From contig JAXBDG010000008.1 of assembly GCA_036320915.1 (NCBI GenBank), positions 310,001 through 374,000 of the forward strand: DNA of 64,000 nucleotides, in the 5' to 3' direction. The number at the start of each line of letters is the position of its first letter. The first letter of the stretch is position 1. The translations under genes were made by a program, and so were the position numbers. The DNA is from Linnemannia elongata (lineage: Eukaryota; Mortierellomycota; Mortierellomycetes; Mortierellales; Mortierellaceae). The notes beneath the pieces were generated by a model that worked only from the letters and a program-made list of their open reading frames with translations, ran no database searches and was not told where the DNA came from. Below, in pieces: positions 20,548 to 32,871 of the stretch.

Positions 20548-22832
20548 AATCGCTCATGCAATTAATTCCAGCGCGCAAAAAACAACTTTTGAATAAAATA
20601 ATGGCCCCCAAGTTTTACCTGAACTGAACTTTGCAAAAGGGTTCTTACCCCCAGCCCCACTCCCATACCCTCCTCCAAACTCCATCTTCTGATGCACCAA
20701 CTCCTCACCCTCAATGTCCAAACTAACACTCTCCGTCATTTGCCTAAAGTTCACCGCATCCGCACCAAAACTCTGCTGCGGGATAATCGGCGGAGGTAAA
20801 TGTCTCAACAGTGCCCAATTGATGTTCTTGAAGAACGCATGTTGCTTCACATCACTTGCACCTGCTCTCGACCCTAGGCGGACTTGATCATCTTTAACGA
20901 GTAGTTCGCAGATGACGGCTTTGCAGGCCGGGGTGATGTTTTGTGGGGATGCTGTTCCGGTGTAGCTGTTGGAGTGGTTAGGGTTGGAGGAGGAAGGGGT
21001 GGAAGAGGAGGTGGATGGGGTGGGGAAGATGACTTCTCTTTCGAGGATGGCAGAGAAGGTTGCGTTGCGGTCGCGGCCTTTGAAGGGTGTGGAAGAGAAG
21101 AGCATTTCGTAGATCAAAATTCCTAACGTCCACCAGTCGACGGCGGAAGTGTGACCGTTGCCCTTGATCACCTCTGGGGCAATGTATTCTGTTCACCCGT
21201 CGATGTTATGACAAAGGAGAAGGAGCAAATTAATTAGCATCTGTGGAACCATGACTGGACAGTGTCTTTGTTTACAATCAAAACTCCTGTCCAATTGATC
21301 TATAAGTGAAAAAAAGCATGTGGCCGTGGGCATTTACCTTCGGTCCCAACAAAACTGTTTGTCCGGAGATGGGCAATACACGACTTTGTATCAATAGCAG
21401 GAGGCATGGACGGTAGAGCGTGCTTGACGATGGTCGGTTCGCCCGCTGGGTACGACTGTTTCGAAAGATCAAAATCCGTGAGCATGATGTGTCCCGTCTG
21501 ATGCAGCAAAATGTCTATCCATGTCGGTGGTAATAAAAAAAACCAGTTAGGCGGCCATTTGCTTCTTACGACTGACAAAAAACGGCAATTCGAACTGACA
21601 TTGTGAAAAAAGGGAACATACTCTCGGGCTTCAGATCACGGTAGATAAAGCCCATGAGATGCAAGTACTCCAGTGCTGCAATGACCTCCGCCGCATAGAA
21701 CTTGGCATCTTCCTCCAGTAAGTGCTTCCCAGGTCGCATTTGCAGAGCTATCATAAAAAAAAAGAAGCACCAAAAGACTGTTAGATTTCGAATCATACAA
21801 GTCCCAACGTGTTAAGCGGAGTAGATAAGCATGATCACGAACAGCATTGTCGTTCCATACCTCGAAAGAACTCCCCGCCCATACAGTACTCCATGCAGAG
21901 ATAAAGATACTCCTCAGACTGGAAAGAGTGGTAGAGGGTGACGATGAAGGGATGGTTGGACGTAGCCAAGATCTCCTGTTCTGCAAATGCGCGCTTGATC
22001 TTGTTGCGTCGGATCATCTCCTTCTTTGACAGCACTACATAAGAAGAGATTGCGATCCGTGCAGAAGGCAAAAGTGTGGGGAGAAGGAGGGAGAGAAGGA
22101 AGGGCAAGAAAATAATCATGCATTAGTTTGAGCTGTTTAAGATAGGAAGGGAAGGAAGGAAAATAAAGAACGACTGGACGCCAAAGCAACAGGACTAGCC
22201 CAGGTCCTTTTGATGACATGTCATGACGATAACAAAGGTTTCCCCTTCTTTGTCCGATTAATCCATCAAACAATGCAGTGGCACCCCAAAGTACCTTTCA
22301 TGGCATAAAGACGCTCAGTATCCTTCTGCCGAACAAGGTACACTTTGCCAACATCACCCTTCCCGAGGAGCCGGATTTTGACAAAACTACTAGGCGTCAC
22401 CTCCACTGACTTTTTCTTGATTGAATTCGAAGAATACGTCCTGCGGAACGTCCCAACGCGCCTCAGATCCAATGCCGATGCTCCTCCTGGTCCTGATCCT
22501 AGAGCTCCATTAGGGCTCTTGGGTATGTTGAGTTTCAACCCGCTCAGCTTCGATACACTAGCACTATATTTCGTAGTGACGGTGGCGGTGGAGGAAGTGG
22601 TCATGGTGGAACTGAGGGTGGTGTTGGATTTTGCGGCGGGTGAGGATGGGTCGTAGCCACCGACGCCTAAGTGCCCATGGGCGGTGTTGTTCTTGTGCTT
22701 GTGTGCCTCTTCTGCAGCGAGGATGGCGGCTTTGTTGTTTGGGGTTGAGGCTACTCTTCTGAGGAACTGTGAAGGCGCCAATGAATCGGATAGTGTTAGC
22801 ATAGGGGGATTTTCAGGGTGTTGCTTTTTCAA
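20415..22832 (-). CDS. FPK1: AGC-family flippase kinase Fpk1 / NRC-2 homologue
   Basis: Fpk1 is a serine/threonine kinase of the AGC class related to plant phototropin/D6 kinases. In yeast, Fpk1 activates phospholipid flippases; in Neurospora, NRC-2 restrains conidiation. Six exons, 22832-22295, 22034-21861, 21747-21622, 21514-21338, 21188-20619 and 20449-20415, give 539 aa. The N-terminus (1-150) is Ser/Thr-rich and contains [10 protein letters not shown]. The kinase domain has [13 protein letters not shown], catalytic Lys179 (AMK), [27 protein letters not shown] (DFD in place of DFG, typical of this subfamily) and [14 protein letters not shown] Ser/Asn-rich insert follows ILEREV. The last exon encodes only 11 residues ending HDGDDDI, a family-typical tail. 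It follows an intron that carries a 42-nt homopolymer. Confidence 0.95.
20505..20546. repeat. 42-nt poly(A) tract (poly-T in the last FPK1 intron)
   Basis: Pure A on the plus strand, which is pure T in the sense strand of the final FPK1 intron, about 55 nt upstream of its acceptor. Exact length is likely to be unstable. Confidence 0.9.
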
Positions 22833-23651
22833 AGTATGACCGTTGTGAGAGGAATTGGTGGTGGTGATAGTGGTAGTGGTAGCAAGGGATGATATGAGGA
22901 TATGGGGTATTTGGGTTTGTCAAGGCAAGATGGGAATTTAACGTGCTAAAAGTAAACGACCGAATTCAAATAAGCGGCGTTGTCGTTTGGTTGGTGAGAG
23001 GGGAACCGGTTTTGAGGCGAACGGGCCAGATTAGCAGAATGAGTGAAGTTGATTCTTGTCAGAACGGAATGGGATGAAGTTGAGTGAAGTGAATGAGAAG
23101 TGAAGGGAAGAGGAAGCAGGGAAGAAAGGGTACAAAAACAAACTGTCGTTGGCACGGACGACGGCCAGGCGGTGGAAGGGGCGTGTGGGAATGGAATTGT
23201 GATATCGGAAAAGGAAGAGAAATAACAAGGAGTTGGTACAAGGGAAGAAAGCAATTGACCTCAACGGTTTTGTTCCTTCTTTTCCCTCCCTCCTTGCTTG
23301 CCTGCCTATCTCGAGGGGACCACGACTCAAAGGACAGGATAAAACTAACAGTATAGTGCATGGAGGCGTACAGAACTGAATGCAGCGTAAAGAAAGAAAA
23401 GAATGGTGCCCCGGTTCCCCTTCCGTGGATCCCTCCTCAAAGCGAGAGGGGCACTCCCTCCCTCCGTGCTAAGGAATTGAATTGAGCAAAAGGGGGTCCG
23501 TGGGTTCTAAAGGTGGTCCCCGCTTCGGACAGGAGTCAAAGGAAGGAGGCACGTCTGAGCGTAAAAAAAGTACTTCCAGAACCATACTTTAACAACACAC
23601 AGCACACATCTTTGAGTTTAAGATGTGCTGTAAGTGTGTTGTGGAAGAGGG
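22833..23651. other. Intergenic, no gene seen
   Basis: Upstream region of FPK1. It has GTGGTGGTG-like simple sequence near 22860-22885 and pyrimidine-rich blocks. No supported coding gene. Confidence 0.45.
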
Positions 23652-24094
23652 TCAACAATCGCTCTCTCGCACATAAACATAAACATAAGCATAAACCAAA
23701 GCACGGGTACCACCGTCGTTGTCGTTTGTTGAGTCTGATCTTCTCATCCTGGTTTTTGGGCTCCCTGCATTGCGATCTGTCGTCAAGCATCCTGCCAGTG
23801 TTTCAGCCTGCTCCTGTGCGCAAAGGTGCAGTTGAAAAAAAAAACACCAAAAATGTAGGAAACAACAAAGACTACACCTACCGAAGTCTTGTTATCAGCC
23901 GCTGTTGGGTAGGTTGGAGGTTGCGAACAGTCGTTGTTTGTGGTGTTGTACCGCTTCACGCCACCGAACTTGAAGAAGGACTTTAGTTTGGAGGGGAGGT
24001 GGGTCGAGACGTAGGAGGGTGCTGGTGAGGCGATGATGGTGAGGGATGAGGATGAACTTGGCGAGTATGAATGATATTCTGTGGATGTGGACAT
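23652..24094 (-). CDS. Hypothetical small protein (about 124 aa, two exons)
   Basis: The ATG at 24094 opens a 71-codon exon beginning MSTSTEYHSYSPSSSSS and including PSKLKSFFKFGGVKRYN. It ends at a GTAGGT donor (after 23882). A compatible phase-0 acceptor before 23813 gives a second exon ending at 23652, for about 124 aa. Exon 2 contains a Tyr/Val run caused by CATAAA repeats, so its reality is less certain. No known domain is visible. Exon 1 composition and context look genuine. Confidence 0.4.
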
Positions 24095-25812
24095 TACGAA
24101 AAGAGAAGGTGGAATATTGGGAGAACAGAATGGAAGGCGGGACGGGAGTGTTGGTAACTGTTTGAAGTGTACTACTGCTCCTGATGTTGGCGTGCTTTGG
24201 TCTGTGTATGAATCGTGGTGTTTGAAAGGAGGATGGTAAGGATCGGTGTCAGAAGTGAGTAGGGTACAAAGTGAAAGAGAGAATATGGTGCAAGTGTAGT
24301 GAGAAGTGAGACGAAAGAGAGAAAGTAGGATGGAAGGCGTCGTTAAAGCGAGAAGGGACTGGGCTGAGGTTGGCAGGTGGACAGAAGCAATAAAGAAAAC
24401 AATGCGACCGTGATGATAGGATGGAAATACAACAAAAGGAAGAGACAGTGTGGGTCGTATATGAGGCTGTGTGATAAGGAGAGAATGAGTGTGTTGGATT
24501 GATGGTATAAAGAGATTAATGAGAAAGAAGAAGAAGAAGACAATGTAAAAAGTGAAAGAAAAAGAAGAAAAGGTTACCAAGAAAAGACCAAACAACAGTG
24601 CAGGAACAATAACACCCTCAACGACTGTCCTTATGCATTTGTTTATGGTTGGTTTTTTTTTTTTATTAGAAAGGGGCACCATGCTAATTCTGTTACAAAA
24701 GAGACATAAAAAACAAGGGGCTGACCCCAGCGTATCATCACCGTCTCTTTATTCTTGTTCTTTCCATACCCTTTCTTTCTGTTGTTGCAAACGGCGGTGT
24801 GCTATTTTCTCTCCTCATTTTGTCCCTCCTTCGTCACTTTTGTGACACGCCGACTATTGTTCATGTACCTGGGATCCCTTTTATCCTTCATTTGTTTGTG
24901 TCTACTCTTGGCCTCGTGTGTATCGTCCCACACAGACATTCGATACCCAACTACCGTCTCATGCTATTATTAACGAGGGGGGTACTTGGTGAATATTCAC
25001 CGTGATTATGAAAGGAAGCCGTTGAACACCCTCCTTCTTCTCCTCCACTTCTCCCTATTCTGTTTTATCTAGGTTGTCATGCAAGGCTTACGCTCCGAAG
25101 GAGATCGATCTGAACCCTCCTCAAGTCACAAACTGCACTTTCAGAGAATAGGTGCAGGCACTCCCTCTTTTTTTTCTGCCACTCACCGACACTCAGAGAC
25201 CGAAAATAACGTACGAGTATGTGTTAAACAAAATAAAGGAGATCATAGGGAGAGGTTTGAGGTTAGAGAGAAGAGAAAAGAGGGAGGCATAAAAAAAAGG
25301 AAGAGGAAGGAATGAGTATGAATCTAAAAAGAAGGGACGAAAGGGGCAAAGAGAGGGAGGGAGAGGAGGGTGGCGAGTCGAACAGAAATAAATAAGCATT
25401 GTCAGCATGAGCAACCAGATTGGAGGTGGCGAGGGGAAGGGGTAAAAGAGGAGCAAGAGGACAAGCTATAAACACGGGCGGAGGGGGAAACTGACCCAGT
25501 ACCTTTTCAATGTCGAAGATCCTCTTTGTTTGCTTTGACCTTCGGACTTTGTTTGCTTTGACCTTCGGACTAGTTTCATATTAATCAGAGAAGCGCGACT
25601 TTCAAAAACAGGGACAGTGCAACGGCTTGTACTGATCATCGGCTCACAGAGCTTGAATTCTCAAGGCGTCTTTAACGCGCCCATCAAGAGGCAACGGGAG
25701 TGTGGTAGCTTGTGGTATTGCTCCTGTTTATTTGCGCTATGCTTCGTCTTTGTTGTAGATCGATAAAATCAACACTTTCCACAAACTTCAATATCCAGCC
25801 AAGGCTTGCTAT
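24095..25812. other. Intergenic, low-complexity sequence and a short tandem duplication
   Basis: Purine- and pyrimidine-rich blocks generate several hydrophobic or Lys/Arg-rich frames without family features. The only clear structure is an exact 23-bp tandem duplication at 25525-25570. Confidence 0.45.
25525..25570. repeat. Exact 23-bp tandem duplication
   Basis: Two adjacent identical 23-bp units (25525-25547 and 25548-25570) that contain CTTTGACCTTCGGAC. Confidence 0.9.
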
Positions 25813-26099
25813 ATGGCTTCAATACTGGAAAAAAGGCGTCTCTTCTATGAATTGATCGCGGCAGTTGCCCGATTCACAGGCATTGTTGGCAATCACTTAA
25901 ATAGACCAGCGTACCGTTACATTATGCTTCCTTCCCCCTCTACCTTCCATCCTTCCGCCTTCCCCTCTATCCATCTACCATCAACACCCTACCCATCCAT
26001 TGTCACACCCATCCATCAGCATTTTTCACATCCATTCATCTTTTCTCTCCCACGCACAATCCTATCCATCAAAACAACAGCCCATCCACTTTAACCTTG

Positions 26100-27204
26100 T
26101 TTTGCCACTGGTGCTCGAAGCCCTATAAGAGCATGAAGATTTTGAAAAAGCATTTGGAAAGGCATCACAACAGGATAGCCTCTGCCGCTAAGAGAATGAC
26201 GAAGAAGCAGGAGAGCTCCGCCGATGTCAATATTAACAGCGACAAAAATGCCATGGATGAGAGTGGTGAGTATGAGGAAAGCAACGGCGATGATTCGGAG
26301 ATCTACGAGGACCAAGATGAGAATGTCGCAACCGGGGAGATCTGGCGCTCGACTCGCCTGGCGCACAAGAATGTCATTGGCATCGGTGAGTTGTCCAGTG
26401 TTCTTTTTCACGTTGCCACACTTTGATTTTTTCCATTTGGGCAGGATTAGCATCTCTTGTTTGAGGTTCATCTGATACTTCGTCTCATATTTTGGCCTTG
26501 CATTCAATTCGTTTTAGCATACACGGTCGGCGTCGTCCATGCCGCCAATCCGTTCAAGAGCTTGTCTGAGTATACAGATGAGGTCGACATCCTCTTTCCT
26601 ACGGATACGATTTTGGCCAACCACGTCCTCAAGGTAAAGTACCTGATCTATCTCCTTCGACCTTTTTCTATAAATGTCCATCACTATTTGTTATCCTCGT
26701 CTCTGTGAACCGCTTTCAGCCCTCTGGCTGCGTTCATCACCTTCCACTGAAAAGCACAGTCATCACTCATCGACGCCATCGTCAGCTTGGGACCCATCTT
26801 ATTTACATCATTGTCTACTCTCAATACCACCTTTGATACAATTGCAATCGTCCCCACCAAAATACTCTAACACATCGTTGTCTTCTCTCTGTTTTTTTTT
26901 TCGTCCCTTCTATCAGACCCCGGACGGCCGCAGAAGAGCTGAACCCACCCACTGGGTCGACAGCACCCACAAAATCACCCCCTTCAACAAGTACCAACTC
27001 CGAAACTACAAGATCCTCATCGACCACCGGCTCCGACTCAACTCGCCCTTCCCAAACAGGGTCTGTGCCACTGAAGGTTGTGGGACAGCTATCACTTGGA
27101 GAACTGCCGGTGTCTTCAGGAAGAAGTTTAACGCGAACAAGTCGGATCAGACGATGGCTTATTTGAAGTCTGTCACGTACTGTTTAAAGTGCAGTGACTT
27201 GTAA
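26100..27204 (+). CDS. Unrecognised protein with an N-terminal C2H2-like finger; 5' end unresolved
   Basis: Three exons join cleanly: an exon read from about 26100 to 26383, 26518-26633, and 26917-27204. The donors are GTGAGT and GTAAAG, and the acceptors TTTTAG and ATCAG. The product starts near CHWCSKPYKSMKILKKHLERHHN, a CX2C...HX3H-type finger. It passes through an acidic segment and an ANPFKSLSEYTDEVDILFPTD block. It ends in a Cys-containing region, VCATEGCGTAITWRTAG...YCLKCSDL, which might bind a second metal. No ATG lies in frame ahead of the finger; the frame with ATG 25813 could supply a spliced first exon, but I found no decisive junction. The protein family is not recognised. Confidence 0.6.
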
Positions 27205-28729
27205 GAGTGCAGGAGAAAGGACCCAATTCAGGCCGAGTAAGGAGGGAGTGATGGAGTGGTAATTTTCTTTTCTTGTTGGAGACTGATTCCCGGTGCGCAT
27301 GCATGGTCACAGGGGGAGCATGGTGTCGGGATCAGGACAAAAAGTTAAAGGTCGAGTGAGGATTTGGATTCGTCTCTGTTCTTCCTATCTTTCCAACCAC
27401 TGCTCAGAACCCCTCTCCCCAAAAAAAAGACAAATAAAACTGCTGTTTTGTGTTTTGTATTCGTTTCTCCATGTCGTTTTTCTATGCACGTTATGAACTG
27501 AGCAAAGCAAAAAAAAAAAAAAAAAGGAGGTTAAAAGTTGTCGCACGATACGACCCTTTCTTCAATATCCAAATGGACCGGGTCCATTATTACCCTGCGC
27601 ATTCTCTGTGGAAAAACTACCCTCTGCGAGGGTCGATCTATAATTCCATGTACTCTACTGTGGCCCGAGAAGTCGGCGCAGTCCAAGGCGCCAACGAAAC
27701 AAGAGAAGCAGAATGAGCCTTCAAAATCCACATATCCTCAATGAGGTTTAATATGAGAAAAAGGGGGTTGAGTATGTGTCTGTGAATAAAGCCAGACAAG
27801 AGTTGTATGGTCATTTGTCAGCATTGTCTTTTTATCACCTACTAAAAGGGCGTAAAGGAAATAGTCAAACGTGGCCAACTGAGATATTGTCTTTTATAAA
27901 CCTGAATGCCAGGTCGGCCATCCAATGCGGCGTCTTCAGTACTGTATTCGCGTCGATCTCAGTCCAATCGAAACCTCTTTGACAAGTGGTGGTGAGATCC
28001 TCGGCAGAACTGCAGATGTGTCAGAGACCTGATCCCATGAAATCTGAAAGTAGAAGGAAAGAGCAGATCTGAACATGTTTGAGGACCACTTTCATCGCTC
28101 AAGAAGTAACACCAAATAAAAAGAAAGCGCTTGGCATTGGTTGCTCTCTTTTTCTACTACTTCGGTTTGGTGGCAATAAATCTCTAGTGCGAGTGAACTT
28201 TATTTTCTATGCTTCTCTTTCGAATTGGATGGTTGGTTGTATATGTCCGATTGAAGAAAGGAAGAAGGAAGAGAGTGGGAGGCAAGTGTGTTGGACAGTG
28301 ATCCAGATATGGAAAGCAAAACACCAAGTTACCTCGTCTTTCATCGTTCGCTTACAATTGAGCATGGCCCCTTGTACTCGCTTTCCCCTCTCCTCGGAGC
28401 TAATTTTATTGCCAAGCGCGCATTGAGACTTGACACTTGGCGGTGGAAGGCACAAATTGAAAATGCCAAGATCGACTTTTGCGATTAGCGAGCGAGACTG
28501 CTTTTCCTTCACCGCCTTCACATACACACATATTTTAACAATGCAAGAAGCATTCGTGCCCAGTGCCTGGCATAGCTCTGAACAAGACCTGTTCAGCAAG
28601 ACACTGTCAACTTCAAGCTTTCGATATTTCGGAAAGGATAACCGCACGGCGCTAGAAACCTTACATCGTTACTCGATATGGCTCAATACATCAGCGCGTT
28701 CAAGACAAGGTAGGAGGCGTCAATTGCTT
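27205..28729. other. Intergenic, no gene seen
   Basis: A/T-rich sequence with an A-run near 27511-27525. Short frames show no family traits, and no RNA gene was identified. Confidence 0.45.
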
Positions 28730-28736
28730 TATAAAG
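28730..28736 (+). promoter_or_regulatory. TATA box of the 28885 micro-gene
   Basis: TATAAAG lies 155 bp before the ATG. A CA-rich presumptive leader follows. Confidence 0.55.
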
Positions 28737-28884
28737 GACGAGCATTCGCTCACATTTGGATCATTATCACAACTCAAGTCGTCTTCTCTTCAGCACTCAA
28801 ACCATCAACCAAACCACAGCCCAGCGATCAATCTCAACTACTTTCGAACCACCCTCCTTCTCAAAAACAAACGCACATACCACC

Positions 28885-29097
28885 ATGTTGTCCTGCTGTA
28901 ACTCAGATCGCAAGTACAAGAAAGTCGTGTCAGAAGAGGATCAACAGCAGCAGCGCAAGAAAGACCAAACTACAGCCGAACAAGCCCATCTGGACCGGAT
29001 TGAGTTGGAAGAATACATGAACAAGCGACTGGCCGGCCCCCCTCGATCCAACTTGGTCCTCTCTTCCGGTCTCCGTAACAACTACTACCTCCGATAA
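28885..29097 (+). CDS. Micro-protein with an N-terminal di-cysteine (70 aa)
   Basis: An ATG in strong context (accaccATG) opens a 70-codon frame beginning MLSCCNSDRKYKKVV, with a basic patch directly after the di-Cys. A Gln/Lys-rich charged helix, an EQAHLDRIELEEYMNKRLAG segment and an Arg/Tyr-rich end follow. Cys4-Cys5 plus adjacent Lys/Arg resembles palmitoylated, membrane-tethered small proteins, but this is inference. A TATA box lies at 28730. No known family was recognised. Confidence 0.6.
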   Translation: MLSCCNSDRKYKKVVSEEDQQQQRKKDQTTAEQAHLDRIELEEYMNKRLAGPPRSNLVLSSGLRNNYYLR

Positions 29098-29707
29098 AGA
29101 ATGCGTTTCGAGCATCCGCTAGACCTAAAGAGTCTTTTGTCTCGTCTTCCTCGCCCTTCTTCTATGACCACACAACCCAACCCTTGCATAGCACTTTGTA
29201 CAACTACAGCACACACATACAGGCACCTTAATTAAAACGCAATGACCTTTTTTCATGAGCATTAAGGGAATATGATATCAAACGACCACCCCTGTTTGAT
29301 CAAAGGACGAGTGTAAGGATAATCATAGTACTAAGCGTCAACGAAGCATGAAAAGGTGTGTTGATACCAGTTCTGATTGGCAGGTACAAGCTATTTCTTT
29401 CTCGTGTCGCATGGACAGAAGTGAGCACCTCCAGTTGTGTCAATAGTGACAAGCAGACGTAAATGACAGCCAAAGAAGGATAGCAATCTTTAATCTAATT
29501 TTGAGCACAGAGACATGAACAAATAAATGAATGCTCAAGGAGGGAGTGTTTACAAAGAGTAGTCAAGATGGAGGTCCATCGCATGCTAAATGACAAGCCC
29601 CCTCCCCCAAATCAAAAAACTTGGACACCCCTCACATTTGCGATTTTGGTACAAGGGGTGACCGCAGCCACATTGAACGTCCAGCCACACAGCACATTGG
29701 AAAAAGA

Positions 29708-29885
29708 ACGCCACCAAGTAGTTCGATCAGTCATTCCGAACCTTCGCCAAAAGTAGTTTAATCACCTATATCTAGCCTTCGCCACCAGGTTGTTTGTTCA
29801 CTCATTCCCAGTCCTCGCCACGACCAAGTAGTTTGATCAATCATCCAGCCTTCGCCACCAGGTAGTTTGATCAACCATATCCAAC
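29708..29885. repeat. Degenerate minisatellite (4-5 units)
   Basis: Successive units share an AAGTAGTTTGATCA...CCTTCGCCACCAGG pattern with substitutions and small indels. No conserved reading frame runs through the units. Confidence 0.7.
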
Positions 29886-31261
29886 CCCTTGTAACGCTGT
29901 AACTATATCATTTCCAAACATCCAACGGAAAAAGCAATCGTCTCACATGCCACCATACTTCCTTACCAACTGATCCAATGCCATTCAACGAACCCTCCTC
30001 TTGCACTTTGCCCCAAGACTTTGCTTTGGGATAACTGAGGACAGAAATGGGATCGAAAAAGCAAGTGGAAAGAGTCAGCCCTAAGTGTTAGGCAGGCATA
30101 GGGTTAAATATATTGAGCCACGTTATTTTTTTTGGTTTTTTTTGGGAGAGTGGCATCCATGTTTTCCATGCAGGGTCTTTTACATTTTAGTTGTGCCATG
30201 CTGTTCCACTTTATGTTTTTTTGAGCGCAAAATCGAAAGAGAAAAGGGTGGGGGAGGTTGTTGATTCTATTAGGGGGACGAGGCAAGGGAAGGAGGATAC
30301 CCTTTGCCTATCAAGTTTTGATACGAAAAATTACCTCCCCCGATCCGTTTCTTTTCTACGAAAAGGCGAGAGAAAAGTGGAGATGGATGACACACTTTTC
30401 ATCGATGAACAAGAACAAAAAAAGAAACGGTTACCCTCTTTTCTCAGCCTATCCTCCCATACCCTATTTTCTCCTGTCTTTTCGTCTTAATCTCTTGCAT
30501 CAAGAAAAAAAAAAAAAAATGGTTCAAGAGGGAGGGCAGGGTAGAGCTGGGCAGACAAACAAAGAAGCACAAGCAAGAGTGAGCTGGGTTGTACAAAAAC
30601 AAAAAAAAAAAAAGAGTGCGTTGATTATTTTTTGGTTATGGCCAAATCGGGATTGGCTCATGGACAAAACTCAGCCAATGGCAAGCAATGGATCCACAAC
30701 GTGAACAATTTGGTGGCCATTCTTTGGCTTGAGGATGGGCTAGGTTGGGGAAGGAAGGGAAGGGAGCACAACGTCTGGGAAGAAGATGAATGAACAAGGT
30801 CAGCAGTGCAGGTTACATATACTTACATACAGGACAAGACATTGACAGGGGTTTATCGGACTGAATGAATGAGAGGTCCAGGCCAGAGATTTGTCAATAG
30901 GTTATTACTGGTGCATCATACACATTGTCGTAAAGGTTCCTACCTATGGTCAATGGTCAAGGTGCAGTGCGTTCGTTGGTTTCTCTCTCCCAAAGCAGCG
31001 ATCAAATTGGAGCACAGATCGAAACACATATGAACTGAATGAATCATTTGCTCTAGGGAAGAAATGAATCCGACGGGTTGGGGTAGAGAAGGAACAATAA
31101 AAAGCAAAGTGCGGAAGCTGAATGTGATCAGACAATTTCTTTTTTTTTTTTTCCTTTTTGTTGTCGCTGCTGGCTGCGACTGCGATGAGAGTTTGATCTG
31201 AATGAAGGGCGTAGAGTCGTTAATTGGGGTGGAGGTGACAGGACGAGTCGGAGGAAGAAAA

Positions 31262-31298
<37 letters not shown>

Positions 31299-32353
31299 GC
31301 TCCTTCACTTCTCGTGAAAAAGAACAACCAAAGCGACAGGGGTAATTTCACACAGGGTTGAAGTAAGGGCCGAGGAGAGAACAGAATGGCAGACCCAGGG
31401 GACAGACGGGCACACTGACAGAAGGTGAACAATTGTTTGTCGGCTGTCATTGTTCGTCTCTTCCGTCATTTTGGCCACTTTTTTTTTCTGTACTCCCAGT
31501 CCCCAAGTGCACTCTTTTCTTTTTTCCCTTTTCTTGTTTCCTTTCCTTCTCAACTCACACTCTCCTCCTCGTACTTTGCCTTTCCTTTCCGAGTCCTATT
31601 GACGTTCTACTCCTTCCTTCTAGTGCGCTTTTCTCTTTTTATTGTTCTTTCATATCCAAGAGAAGTCTTGAATCCCTCGTGGACCCTGCTGCCCTCCTTC
31701 GTCATTGATTTACACTTCCCAACCTACACCTTGTTTTTTTTTGTTTTTGTTTGCACCCCTTGTTTTCTTTTGTGAGAGACAGTTAGAGTGAACGAAATAA
31801 TCGATCTCCATCAACAAAAAGGTATGTCTCCACCTTCAAGGACAGGAACTGGAGTTGATGAATAGCAACAACAACAAGGAACAGCAACAAGTGCAACAGA
31901 AAAAGGAGCAATACTCGGTTAGTCGAGCAATTTGTGTCTGTGGTATAGGTGACAACTGAGCTACATGTTCAAGTCAAGGAACGGAGGGAAGGGTCGAGAG
32001 AGAAGCAAAGGAAGCGAGGGAAAGGCGCAATTGTGTGCCAGGCCCTCCCTCCCTCCCTCTTTCTATTCTTTTTTTTTTTTTTTTTTTTTCATTCGCAGTG
32101 TGCAGACTGTGAGTGGACTGGTTTCATCCCACTACCTTCGACCACCACCAACCCACACACTCCTTGCATGCTTATTTTTTTTATTTTATTTTTTTAGGCT
32201 GTACAATCTGTCAGCCTCAATCGATAGAAGACTCGTTTTTCTCCCCCTTCTTCTTTTACTTCTTGTCTTTCTAACAACCAAACAACCCCACTCCTCTTCC
32301 TCTTCCACTCCTCACCCTTTGGTAAACAGAGACTACGCTTTCCCATTCCACAG

Positions 32354-32572
32354 TTGTCCCTGATCACTCCAAGGGCATCCTCAATCTCATCGATTCACTC
32401 ACGCCCTCAAGGCTTCACACTCTCGCAATTCACACTCTACTCTGACAACAACAACAGCAGCAGCAAGAACAACTCAGTCACTCGCTCACCCACACCCAAC
32501 ATCAACAACAACCATTCACAACCAGTCGTCTCATCAACCTCCAAGGCGAACCCTACAAACAACAACAATTAG
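32354..32572 (+). other. Possible upstream ORF in the bHLH leader
   Basis: This 72-codon Ser/Asn-rich frame ends 300 bp before the main start. It could tune translation if it is in the mature leader. There is no evidence for a functional peptide. Confidence 0.2.
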
Positions 32573-32871
32573 CAGGGTCACTTCGGACAAGTCAAGTACC
32601 TACTCCTCCTCTTGGTTCCCGTCGTCCTCCAGGTCTCCCTCTCGCCCTTTTGACCCGACTGCCCTGACGCCTCGTCGTATACCCCTTCTGTTTCCTTTAT
32701 CAACGGTCCCTTTAAGCAAATACACAGGAAGCCGGTCAATCGATTCGGCCTTTGGGAAGAGTATTTGACGATACTGTGACCGAGCAATCGACGCTACTCT
32801 CGGTCAGTTCATTGGAACTGAAAGTTACCAACATACCCACGAACGCAACAACAGACAGCGCACAAGGAACA

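Larger units (their letters stand above)
29098..32871. other. Gene-poor region and long leader of the bHLH gene
   Basis: Nearly 3.8 kb without a supported main gene. It contains the minisatellite, a 34-nt A-tract at 31263-31296 and pyrimidine-rich blocks. From about 31800 onward it looks like transcribed 5' leader of the bHLH gene: CA/CAA-rich, with a possible leader intron from GTATGT near 31821 to TTTTTTAG near 32197. A 72-codon frame at 32354-32572 could act as an upstream ORF. Confidence 0.45.

Noticed and set aside
24095..24682. N-terminal extension of the 24094 gene to 299 aa with membrane segments
   Set aside because: The upstream part is pyrimidine-biased promoter/leader sequence on that strand. 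The Met at 24094 has better context and normal composition after it.
31425..32363. Hydrophobic membrane-like frames before the bHLH gene
   Set aside because: Pyrimidine-rich leader DNA reads as Phe/Ser/Leu. There is no conserved motif or good start context.
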